Source of the DNA: Gammaproteobacteria bacterium
GTDB taxonomy: Bacteria > Pseudomonadota > Gammaproteobacteria > DSM-16500
NCBI GenBank assembly: GCA_009885665.1
Contig: VFKI01000014.1
Span: 1 to 5,296 of the forward strand
Reading direction: 5' to 3'
Length of the DNA stretch: 5,296 nucleotides
Part shown: piece after piece, positions 1 through 5,293 of the stretch
How positions within the stretch are numbered: the first letter of the stretch is position 1
How the letters are laid out: each line of letters opens with the position of its first letter
The notes under the pieces: generated by a model
Database searches by the model: none
Seen by the model: only the letters and a program-made list of their open reading frames with translations
What the model was told of the DNA's origin: nothing
Made by a program: the position numbers and the translations under genes

Positions 1-8
1 AAATCGCA

Positions 9-26
9 GGAATACTGAAGTATTTC
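9..26. repeat. small hairpin in possible dispersed intergenic repeat
   Basis: The inverted arms GGAATAC (9-15) and GTATTTC (20-26) enclose a four-base loop. Six Watson-Crick pairs and one G-T wobble can form. It is not followed by a T-run on either strand, so it does not look like an intrinsic terminator. It lies at the cut edge of the window, so the full element cannot be delimited. Confidence 0.35.
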
Positions 27-144
27 GAGGTTTTTCGACTGAGGAACGTTTATAGATGATGCCATGATGGGATGCAAGGTGTAAAAGTTATTTATGCGCA
101 GGGCCTAAACTGTCTGTAGACCCAACTTGCGTATTCTTGCTCAA

Positions 145-230
145 CCGAACGGCGATTCTTGTTTTTATCCGAACGGTGATTCTCACTTTACCCGAACGGC
201 GAATATCGCTTTATCCGAACGGTTAAAGTG
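145..230. repeat. four-copy 23-24 bp spaced tandem repeat, CCGAACGG core
   Basis: The octamer CCGAACGG occurs exactly at 145-152, 169-176, 192-199 and 215-222, giving periods of 24, 23 and 23 bp. The first three units continue with a GCGA/GTGA-type stem, a three-base loop, a complementary stem and then a T-rich stretch ending in TTTAT or TTTAC. The fourth unit diverges after the octamer into TTAAAGTG, whose TAAAGTG (224-230) is the inverse of CACTTTA (184-190) in unit two. The array sits 14-100 bp past the ubiE stop codon. Its function is unknown. It could be a protein-binding array, a structured 3' end or a degenerate mobile repeat. Confidence 0.7.
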
Positions 231-243
231 CAGCAACTTACAT

Positions 244-1041
244 TTAACGAAACCCTTTATGCAGTGCCACAATGCCGCCGGTTAAGTTATACCAATCAAC
301 ACTCGCAAAACCCGCTTTTTCCATCATGTTTTTTAGCGTGTGTTGATCCGGATGCATACGGATGGATTCAACCAAATATTGATAACTCGCCGCGTCACCA
401 CACACCCATTCGCCCAGACGCGGAATAACATTGAAAGAATAAGCATCATACCATTTTGCTAACCAAGGCAACACCGGCTTGGAAAATTCCAGCACTAATA
501 GACGACCGCCCGGTGTTAACACGCGATACATTTCACGCAGCGCTTTTTGTTTATCCGTCACATTACGTAAACCAAAACCTATGCTGACACAATCAAAATA
601 TTGATCTTTAAAAGGCAAATTTTCAGCGTCCGCTTGTACGTAAAAAATATTACCCGCATGCCCCGCATTGAGCATACGCTCACGGCCGCGTTGCAACATT
701 TTTTCATTGATATCGCTGAGATAAACTTCGCCCGTGGCACCGACACGTGATAAAAAACCCGCCGCCAAATCGCCTGTGCCGCCAGCAACATCCAAAACAC
801 GTTGTCCCGCACGTACGCCACTTTGCGATAACGTGAAGCGTTTCCATAAACGGTGCATGCCAAACGACATTAAATCATTCATTAAATCATATTTTCCCGC
901 CACAGCATGAAAAACCTCTGCCACCCGCCGTGCTTTTTCCAATACAGGGACTTCGCTAAAACCAAAGTGTGTATTTGGCGGTTTATTATTTATAGGGTCT
1001 TCAATAGCATCAACATGCGTGTGTGACGGCTTGTCATTCAT
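244..1041 (-). CDS. ubiE: UbiE, ubiquinone/menaquinone C-methyltransferase
   Basis: This is an SAM-dependent class I methyltransferase that C-methylates the benzoquinol ring in ubiquinone synthesis, and demethylmenaquinol where menaquinone is made; the cytoplasmic enzyme works on membrane-bound quinols. The 265 residues carry the family hallmarks: THFGF (24-28), GKYDLMNDLMSFG (49-61), SAM motif I VLDVAGGTGDL (82-92), acidic D110 after strand 2, GFGLRNVTD (155-163), LEFSKP (184-189) and SIRMHPDQ (226-233). It is about 14 residues longer than E. coli UbiE (251), all of it before THFGF. No other usable start codon precedes that motif, so the ATG at 1041 is firm. The ATG overlaps the parA stop by 4 bp (ATGA), indicating translational coupling. 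The usual neighbours ubiJ and ubiB do not follow. The identification is secure; the location is unusual. Confidence 0.96.
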   Translation of the reverse strand: MNDKPSHTHVDAIEDPINNKPPNTHFGFSEVPVLEKARRVAEVFHAVAGKYDLMNDLMSFGMHRLWKRFTLSQSGVRAGQRVLDVAGGTGDLAAGFLSRVGATGEVYLSDINEKMLQRGRERMLNAGHAGNIFYVQADAENLPFKDQYFDCVSIGFGLRNVTDKQKALREMYRVLTPGGRLLVLEFSKPVLPWLAKWYDAYSFNVIPRLGEWVCGDAASYQYLVESIRMHPDQHTLKNMMEKAGFASVDWYNLTGGIVALHKGFR

Positions 1042-1841
1042 GATGCAGTTTTCTCTTTTGTTTTTGATGTCGTTTTCTTTTCTTTTTCAAGCCGCAGCAT
1101 TTCACCCGCCAATGCCAAATAAGCAACAGCGCCTTGTGATTTTTGGTCATATTGCAAAACCGGCAAACCATGACTGGGCGCTTCCGCCAAACGCACATTC
1201 CGCGGAATCACGGTGTTATACACTTTACCCGGAAAATGTTGCATTAATTGCGCCGAGACATCAACCGTTAAACGATTACGGCCATCATACATCGTACGCA
1301 ACAAGCCTTCGATCACCAGCGCTGGATTTATCTTAGCCTGTACCTGACGAATCGTATCCAACAAACTACTCAAGCCTTCCAACGCAAAATATTCACATTG
1401 CACCGGCACCAACACTGAGTCAGATGCGGCCAACGCATTGACCGTCAGAATGCTTAATGAAGGCGGGCAATCAATTAAAATATAATCGTATTTCTCTTTG
1501 ATTGACGCAAGGGCATTTTTCAAACGAAACTCGCGTTGATTCGCTTGTAGCAATTGCACTTCAGCAATGATGAGATCGCTGCTGGTTGCAATCATGTCAT
1601 AATCCCCCGCACTTTTTACTGCCGCATTTTCCGCCGTCGCTTCTTCCAGCAAGACATCTTTTATGCCCACAGTAAATTGACCAGGTTCCACGCCACTACC
1701 CACCGTAGCATTGCCTTGCGGATCAAGATCAATCAACAACACCTTGCGTTTCATCAGGGTATAAGCCGCCGCCAGATTGATACTGGTGGTGGTCTTGCCC
1801 ACGCCGCCTTTTTGATTGACAATTGCGATGGTTTTACTCAT
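1038..1841 (-). CDS. parA: ParA/Soj chromosome-partitioning ATPase
   Basis: This is a deviant-Walker ATPase of the ParA/MinD family. Such proteins bind nucleoid DNA in the ATP form and drive origin segregation when stimulated by ParB. The 267 residues start at the P-loop strand and show the deviant Walker A KGGVGKTTT (11-19), Walker A' LLIDLDPQGN (35-44), Walker B YILIDCPPS with D124 and the ParA signature IPRNVRLAEAPSHG near residues 210-225. There is no N-terminal helix-turn-helix extension, so this is the short chromosomal (Soj) type and not a P1-type plasmid ParA. The last 18 residues are a Lys/Thr-rich tail. The ATG lies inside rsmG (8-bp overlap) and the stop overlaps ubiE by 4 bp. No parB is present in the window, so a partner must be elsewhere or absent. 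Confidence 0.94.
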   Translation of the reverse strand: MSKTIAIVNQKGGVGKTTTSINLAAAYTLMKRKVLLIDLDPQGNATVGSGVEPGQFTVGIKDVLLEEATAENAAVKSAGDYDMIATSSDLIIAEVQLLQANQREFRLKNALASIKEKYDYILIDCPPSLSILTVNALAASDSVLVPVQCEYFALEGLSSLLDTIRQVQAKINPALVIEGLLRTMYDGRNRLTVDVSAQLMQHFPGKVYNTVIPRNVRLAEAPSHGLPVLQYDQKSQGAVAYLALAGEMLRLEKEKKTTSKTKEKTAS

Positions 1842-2469
1842 TGATGCTTTCCCGTGTTATGCGTACGATGCTGCGCGCCGCTACAATACCTTTGATTTCC
1901 AAGGGTTGCGCTATCGCTTGATATCCAGCCGGCACACCTATCCATTCCTCTGCTGTGACTTGGCCCTTCATCGCCAACCACTCGCCATGTGGCGCACATA
2001 AATGCGCCGTCACATTCAACATATCTGCCAAACGCGCAAATGCACGACTGATGATACTATCAAACCGAACGCTTGGGTGAAAATCTTCGCAACGTGCATG
2101 AATAACGGTCACATTTGGCAAACCCAGCGCATGAACGACATGTAGCAAAAAACGCGTTTTTTTGCCATTACTATCCAATAAAGTAAACGCTTTTTCGGGT
2201 GCTGCCAGTGCTAAAGGTATGCCCGGTAAACCGGCGCCCGTACCAATATCAATGATGCGATTACCCCGTAAATACGGCAAAATACTTAAACTATCGGCAA
2301 GATGCAGATACACTTGGTCATGTATATTACGAATCGCCGTAAGATTAAACGCTTTATTCCAATGCGCTAATAATTCGAGGAAACGTACCATTTTTTGTTG
2401 CACGCTATGATCAAAATGCCACTGGTTAGCGATAAGCGCTGCTGATACTTCGGCTGCGTAATCACTCAT
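1834..2469 (-). CDS. rsmG: RsmG (GidB), 16S rRNA m7G527 methyltransferase
   Basis: The enzyme methylates N7 of G527 in the 530 loop of 16S rRNA using SAM; loss of it in other bacteria gives low-level streptomycin resistance. The 211-residue length is normal for the family. Visible motifs are the WNKAFNLTAI segment (37-46), HLADSL (56-61), the glycine-rich SAM loop DIGTGAGLPGIPLA (74-87), LLDSNGKKTRFL (97-108), FDSIISRAFA (136-145) and MKG (167-169). The start ATG overlaps the mnmG stop codon in an ATGA arrangement (2466-2469), and the 3' end overlaps parA by 8 bp. This is the conserved gidA-gidB gene pair, expected to be co-transcribed with mnmG. No frameshift or missing motif is seen. Confidence 0.96.
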   Translation of the reverse strand: MSDYAAEVSAALIANQWHFDHSVQQKMVRFLELLAHWNKAFNLTAIRNIHDQVYLHLADSLSILPYLRGNRIIDIGTGAGLPGIPLALAAPEKAFTLLDSNGKKTRFLLHVVHALGLPNVTVIHARCEDFHPSVRFDSIISRAFARLADMLNVTAHLCAPHGEWLAMKGQVTAEEWIGVPAGYQAIAQPLEIKGIVAARSIVRITRESINE

Positions 2470-4361
2470 GCCGCATCCTGCAATGATTTTTTTATATATA
2501 CCAATAAAATCGAAATCGCCGCCGGCGTAATGCCAGGTATGCGCGCAGCCATCCCTATCGTCGCCGGACGCGTCGCCATCAGTTTTTGCTGTACTTCCGC
2601 AGACAGACCACTGATTGCCGCATAATTAAAGTGTGGCGGAATGACCGCATTTTCATACCGCGCTTGGCGCGCAATTTCAGCTTGCTGCCGTTCAATATAC
2701 CCAGCATAACGAATTTGAATTTCAATTTGGCGTGCCACTTCTTCATCCGCCACGCCCGGCCCCATATCCGGTAACGCCATTAAATCTTGATAACATAATT
2801 CAGGACGACGCAATAATGCTTCTAAATGATATTCATGCGTCAGCGGTTGCGCAATGCGCGTCATCAATGCAGCTGCCGCCGCTGAATCCGCTTGCACAAA
2901 TGTGCTGGCAAGCCGTGCACGCTCAGTCGTAATCATATTTTGTTTTTCATTAAAACGTTGCCAACGCGCAGCATCAATCAAACCTAATGCATACGCTGTG
3001 GGTGTCAAACGAAAATCAGCGTTATCTTCACGTAACCATAAACGATATTCTGCGCGGCTGGTAAACATACGATACGGTTCACGCGTGCCGCGCGTAATGA
3101 GATCATCTATCAATACGCCAATATAGGCTTCACTACGCGTTGGTGTCCACGCCGGTTTATCCACCGCCAAACGTGCGGCATTCAATCCGGCAATTAAGCC
3201 TTGCGCGGCGGCTTCTTCATAACCCGTCGTGCCATTGATTTGTCCAGCAAAAAATAAACCGGCAATCGCCTGTGTTTCAAGAGAAGGTTTTAAATCACGC
3301 GGATCAAAAAAATCATATTCAATTGCATAGCCGGGTCGAATTAAATGCGCGTGTTCAAATCCCGGCATTGAGCGTACCATTTCAATTTGTATTGCAAATG
3401 GCAAACTGGTGGAAATACCATTAGGATAAAGTTCGTTAGTCGTCAAGCCTTCTGGCTCGACAAAAATTTGATGTGATGTTTTATCCGCAAAGCGAACCAC
3501 TTTATCTTCAATCGACGGACAATAACGCGGCCCCGTGCCTTCAATAATACCGCTATACATCGGCGATTGATCAAGACTAGCGCGGATAATGTCATGCGTT
3601 TTTTCAGTTGTGTAGGTAATATGACAATTAACTTGGCGTGGCGAGTCAGCCGCTTTCCCCATAAAAGAAAAGACCGGCACTGGATCATCACCCGGTTGTA
3701 TTTGCATCACACTAAAATCAACCGTACGTTTATCAATACGCGGCGGCGTACCCGTTTTCAACCGCCCAGTACGAAAGGGTAAAGCACGTAAACGTTCCGC
3801 TAAGGTTTGCGCGGGCGCTTCGCCAGCACGACCACCGGCATGATGCTGTAAACCAATATGAATTTTACCCGCGAGAAACGTCCCCGCTGTCAATACAACG
3901 CTACGCGCATGAAAGCGGATGCCCGATTGCGTCACAACGCCGGTGACGCGATCGCCTGCCAATAATAAATCATCAACCGCCGCTTGAAATATTAATAAAT
4001 TAGGCTGATTTTCTAGTATTTGGCGAATCGCTTGGCGATAAAGCATACGATCAGCTTGAGCGCGCGTCGCTTGTACCGCAGGTCCCTTGCTGGCATTTAA
4101 AATACGGAATTGAATGCCCGCTTGATCAATCGCGCGCGCCATCGCACCGCCCAACGCATCAATTTCTTTAACCAAATGTCCTTTGCCAATACCGCCAATG
4201 GCAGGATTGCACGACATTTGTCCTAAAGTATCAACTGAATGCGTCAGTAATAATGTGCTTCCACCGCTACGCGCGGCGGCAAGCGCTGCTTCAGTACCGG
4301 CATGGCCGCCACCGATGACGATGACATCGAAGCATTGGCGTAAATCGGGTAAGTGCGGCAT
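2466..4361 (-). CDS. mnmG: MnmG (GidA), tRNA U34 cmnm5 modification enzyme
   Basis: MnmG is the FAD-dependent partner of MnmE; together they install the carboxymethylaminomethyl group on C5 of wobble uridine 34 in certain tRNAs. From the ATG at 4361 the protein has 631 residues (E. coli 629). It begins with the Rossmann dinucleotide fold GGGHAGTEAA (GGGHAG at 17-22), followed by SCNPAIGGIGKGHLVKE (50-66), the catalytic-cysteine motif GPRYCPSIEDK near residue 281, the late FAD motif GQINGTTGYEEAAAQG and the C-terminal helical domain ending TPAAISILLVYIKK. A TTG five codons upstream (4376) is possible, but it is preceded by pyrimidine-rich TTTCCTCCTA with no ribosome-binding site. The ATG has a weak GAG (CTGAGACCC) just before it and better fits the family length. 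It is first gene of the overlapping operon and diverges from the toxin-antitoxin pair. Confidence 0.97.
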   Translation of the reverse strand: MPHLPDLRQCFDVIVIGGGHAGTEAALAAARSGGSTLLLTHSVDTLGQMSCNPAIGGIGKGHLVKEIDALGGAMARAIDQAGIQFRILNASKGPAVQATRAQADRMLYRQAIRQILENQPNLLIFQAAVDDLLLAGDRVTGVVTQSGIRFHARSVVLTAGTFLAGKIHIGLQHHAGGRAGEAPAQTLAERLRALPFRTGRLKTGTPPRIDKRTVDFSVMQIQPGDDPVPVFSFMGKAADSPRQVNCHITYTTEKTHDIIRASLDQSPMYSGIIEGTGPRYCPSIEDKVVRFADKTSHQIFVEPEGLTTNELYPNGISTSLPFAIQIEMVRSMPGFEHAHLIRPGYAIEYDFFDPRDLKPSLETQAIAGLFFAGQINGTTGYEEAAAQGLIAGLNAARLAVDKPAWTPTRSEAYIGVLIDDLITRGTREPYRMFTSRAEYRLWLREDNADFRLTPTAYALGLIDAARWQRFNEKQNMITTERARLASTFVQADSAAAAALMTRIAQPLTHEYHLEALLRRPELCYQDLMALPDMGPGVADEEVARQIEIQIRYAGYIERQQAEIARQARYENAVIPPHFNYAAISGLSAEVQQKLMATRPATIGMAARIPGITPAAISILLVYIKKSLQDAA

Positions 4362-4395
4362 GGGTCTCAGCGACAATAGGAGGAAACGGGCAGAT

Positions 4396-4425
4396 ATTCT
4401 ACTGGAAAGTCACCATTCAGCACAA
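4396..4425 (-). promoter_or_regulatory. candidate promoter of the mnmG operon
   Basis: On the minus strand, TAGAAT (4396-4401, one mismatch to the -10 consensus) is preceded by an 18-bp spacer and TTGTGC (4420-4425, a weak -35). Transcription would start about 28 bases before the mnmG ATG. The only gene-free stretch upstream of the four overlapping genes is here, so the operon promoter should lie in 4362-4533, but the exact boxes are a guess by eye. The spacer coincides with the left copy of the 36-bp repeat (4405-4440). Confidence 0.35.
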
Positions 4426-4440
4426 TCTTTACAAAAACGC
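4405..4440 (+). repeat. imperfect direct repeat, left copy flanking the toxin-antitoxin pair
   Basis: This stretch matches 5184-5219 at 25 of 36 positions without gaps, including the exact octamer ATTCAGCA (4415-4422) and ACAAnnAC-like ends; several of the differences are transitions. It lies upstream of the antitoxin, and the partner lies 18 bp beyond the toxin stop codon. It may mark the edges of an inserted cassette or be two members of a dispersed repeat family. Similarity was scored by hand. Confidence 0.45.
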
Positions 4441-4463
4441 TAAAATCACTACGCTATCGCTAC

Positions 4464-4503
4464 TTGCCTCAATAAAAAATATGTGCTACATTTGTGCTAT
4501 GTT
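4464..4503 (+). promoter_or_regulatory. candidate promoter/operator of the toxin-antitoxin operon
   Basis: Two 11-bp units lie back to back: TGTGCTACATT (4482-4492) and TGTGCTATGTT (4493-4503), matching at 9 of 11 positions and so placed one helical turn apart. Each contains a TGC followed by a -10-like hexamer (TACATT at 4487-4492, TATGTT at 4498-4503), that is, an extended -10. TTGCCT (4464-4469) sits 17 bp before the first of these as a possible -35. MazE-type antitoxins repress their own operons from repeats overlapping the promoter, so these units are reasonable operator half-sites. Assignment is by inspection only. Confidence 0.5.
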
Positions 4504-4522
4504 AAATGTTATTGATAATGCG

Positions 4523-4527
4523 AAGGA
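4523..4527 (+). promoter_or_regulatory. ribosome binding site of the antitoxin
   Basis: AAGGA is placed six bases before the ATG at 4534, a good Shine-Dalgarno position that fixes the antitoxin start. By contrast the toxin has only a weak GAG (4793-4795), within the antitoxin coding sequence, before its TTG start. Confidence 0.7.
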
Positions 4528-4533
4528 ACGCAA

Positions 4534-4806
4534 ATGATCACTGTCACAATTCGCAAGCAAGGGGGCGCTGCAATCATGACCATTCCCGCAGATATACTCA
4601 AAATGCTCAATCTCGATATAGGCGCAACGTTGGCGCTAGAAATTGTTGATGGTGGCTTTAGCGCGCAACCACTGCAAGCGAAAAACCGTAAACGTTATAC
4701 GCTGAAAGAATTGTTAAGAGACGTCACACCCGATGACATGAAAGAAATAAATGCGGCCACTGAATGGGCACGCGATGTTAAACCGGTTGGACGAGAAAAA
4801 CTTTGA
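4534..4806 (+). CDS. MazE/ChpS-like AbrB-fold antitoxin
   Basis: This is the labile antitoxin and DNA-binding autoregulator of a type II toxin-antitoxin pair. The 90 residues have an N-terminal swapped-hairpin (AbrB/MazE/SpoVT) domain, about residues 2-47: the pattern VTIRKQGGAAIMTIP, then DILKMLNLDIGATLALEI and a second strand FSAQPL. The usual GNS turn of MazE is replaced by GGA (10-12). The toxin-binding tail contains RYTLKELL (54-61), recalling RYSLDELL in E. coli ChpS, and ends with PVGREKL. It is the first gene of a two-gene operon, has a good ribosome binding site and overlaps the toxin by 4 bp, the usual antitoxin-first order. The assignment rests on motif pattern and on the neighbour. 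The precise subfamily name (ChpS, PemI or MazE) cannot be settled from sequence reading. Confidence 0.9.
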   Translation: MITVTIRKQGGAAIMTIPADILKMLNLDIGATLALEIVDGGFSAQPLQAKNRKRYTLKELLRDVTPDDMKEINAATEWARDVKPVGREKL

Positions 4807-5165
4807 AGCGGTCTAAGATTGCCAAACAAGGCGATATTTATTGGATTGACCCCAATCCGATTGTTGGCAGAGAAATAAAAAATCGCCACCGTTTTGTTAT
4901 CATCAGCCCAACTGAGATTAACGCATTCGGCATCGTGATGGCTGTCCCTATTACCAGTGGCGGCGCATTTGCGCGCAGCAATGGTTTGACTGTGCCGATC
5001 ACGGGTCATGATACAACCGGGGTCGCAGTATGTCATCAAGTTCGATCATTTGATCTTGAAGCGAGGGAACGTGCCGGCACAGCTCACTTTATTGAAGTAT
5101 TAGATAGCGACACCATCGATGAAATCATCAACCGGGTGACCAGCATTATTGATCCAGCACATTGA
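4803..5165 (+). CDS. ChpB/PemK/MazF-family endoribonuclease toxin
   Basis: This is a sequence-specific mRNA interferase that cleaves RNA when free of its antitoxin and so arrests translation. The 120 residues (ChpB 116, MazF 111) show GDIYWID (10-16) in the first strand, GRE (22-24) in the loop where MazF has catalytic E24, HRFVIIS (29-35) with R30 matching MazF R29, VPITSGGAFAR (48-58) with T51 matching Kid T46, TTGVAVCHQVR (71-81), then a helical C-terminus. The proline after the arginine in most MazF proteins (RP) is F31 here. Kid residues R73 and D75 correspond to V76 and H78; CHQ at this place is, as I recall, common in a ChpB-like subgroup. The TTG start overlaps the antitoxin stop (TTGA). 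No other start lies before residue 46, so TTG is required to keep the GD motif. Confidence 0.93.
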   Translation: MKRSKIAKQGDIYWIDPNPIVGREIKNRHRFVIISPTEINAFGIVMAVPITSGGAFARSNGLTVPITGHDTTGVAVCHQVRSFDLEARERAGTAHFIEVLDSDTIDEIINRVTSIIDPAH

Positions 5166-5183
5166 GGAAGGTGGATTAAAAAA

Positions 5184-5219
5184 AATAGTAACTATTCAGC
5201 ATAATTTCCGCAAACACCC
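5184..5219 (+). repeat. imperfect direct repeat, right copy flanking the toxin-antitoxin pair
   Basis: This is the partner of 4405-4440, with 25 of 36 identical positions and the shared octamer ATTCAGCA at 5194-5201. It starts with an 11-bp palindrome, ATAGTAACTAT, that is not preserved in the left copy. The two copies are in the same orientation and enclose exactly the toxin-antitoxin operon with its promoter. Confidence 0.45.
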
Positions 5220-5259
5220 GCGAGGCCAGAAGCAACCTGACTTTACGCGATGGGGGTTT

Positions 5260-5293
5260 CCAAAGGGGGAGAATCGCGATTCTCCCCCTTTGG
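5260..5293. repeat. perfect 34-bp palindrome
   Basis: The half-site CCAAAGGGGGAGAATCG (5260-5276) is followed immediately by its exact reverse complement (5277-5293), with no spacer. Pairing breaks at the next base on each side (T5259 and T5294). Folded as single strand it would give a very stable hairpin with an AT/CG-rich tip. It is followed by TGGTGG and not by a T-run, so an intrinsic terminator is unlikely. The edge of the window is three bases further on, so it could be part of a larger repeat or mobile element. Confidence 0.85.

Larger units (their letters stand above)
1..243. other. non-coding region downstream of ubiE
   Basis: No supportable gene lies here. All three plus-strand frames from the left edge close within the first 57 bases, and the only minus-strand reading frame that runs off the edge is about 22 codons long and unrecognised. 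The first roughly 110 bases, with a small hairpin at 9-26, look like part of a dispersed intergenic repeat, but that is an impression from memory and not something one copy can prove. Positions 112-121 are a small inverted repeat (GTCT/AGAC). From 145 onward the region is an array of spaced octamers, listed separately. No intrinsic terminator with a T-tract is visible for the operon that ends at 244, so transcription may continue into this region or end by Rho. Confidence 0.6.

Noticed and set aside
1..66. Partial genes running off the left edge on either strand.
   Set aside because: Plus-strand frames close at 18, 55 and 57; the minus-strand frame from 66 is about 22 codons with no recognisable motif.
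165..219. TTATCCGAA and TTACCCGAA at 165-173, 188-196 and 211-219 as DnaA boxes of an origin, given the mnmG-rsmG-parA neighbourhood.
   Set aside because: They differ from TTATCCACA at two or more central positions that matter for DnaA binding, they are part of the 23-bp repeat, and there is no AT-rich unwinding region or dnaA/rpmH nearby.
145..230. The spaced octamers as a CRISPR array.
   Set aside because: The repeated core is only 8 bp, the units are 23-24 bp with similar 'spacers', and no cas gene is in the window.
1019..1336. Plus-strand reading frames within 228-4443, for example 1019-1336 and 2854-3126.
   Set aside because: They lie antisense to well-conserved genes, have no recognisable domains and no supporting ribosome-binding context.
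4362..4376. A TTG start for MnmG at 4376, giving 636 residues.
   Set aside because: It has pyrimidine-rich sequence and no ribosome-binding site upstream; the ATG at 4361 gives a length close to the family's. It cannot be wholly excluded.
4803..5165. Toxin as catalytically dead because Kid R73 and D75 are replaced by V76 and H78.
   Set aside because: MazF does not keep the Kid R73 residue and ChpB also differs at both places. The E24, R30 and T51 equivalents are present, so inactivity cannot be inferred.
5260..5293. The palindrome as an intrinsic terminator of the toxin-antitoxin operon.
   Set aside because: It is followed by TGGTGG with no T-tract, lies about 95 bp past the stop codon, and has no spacer for a normal loop.
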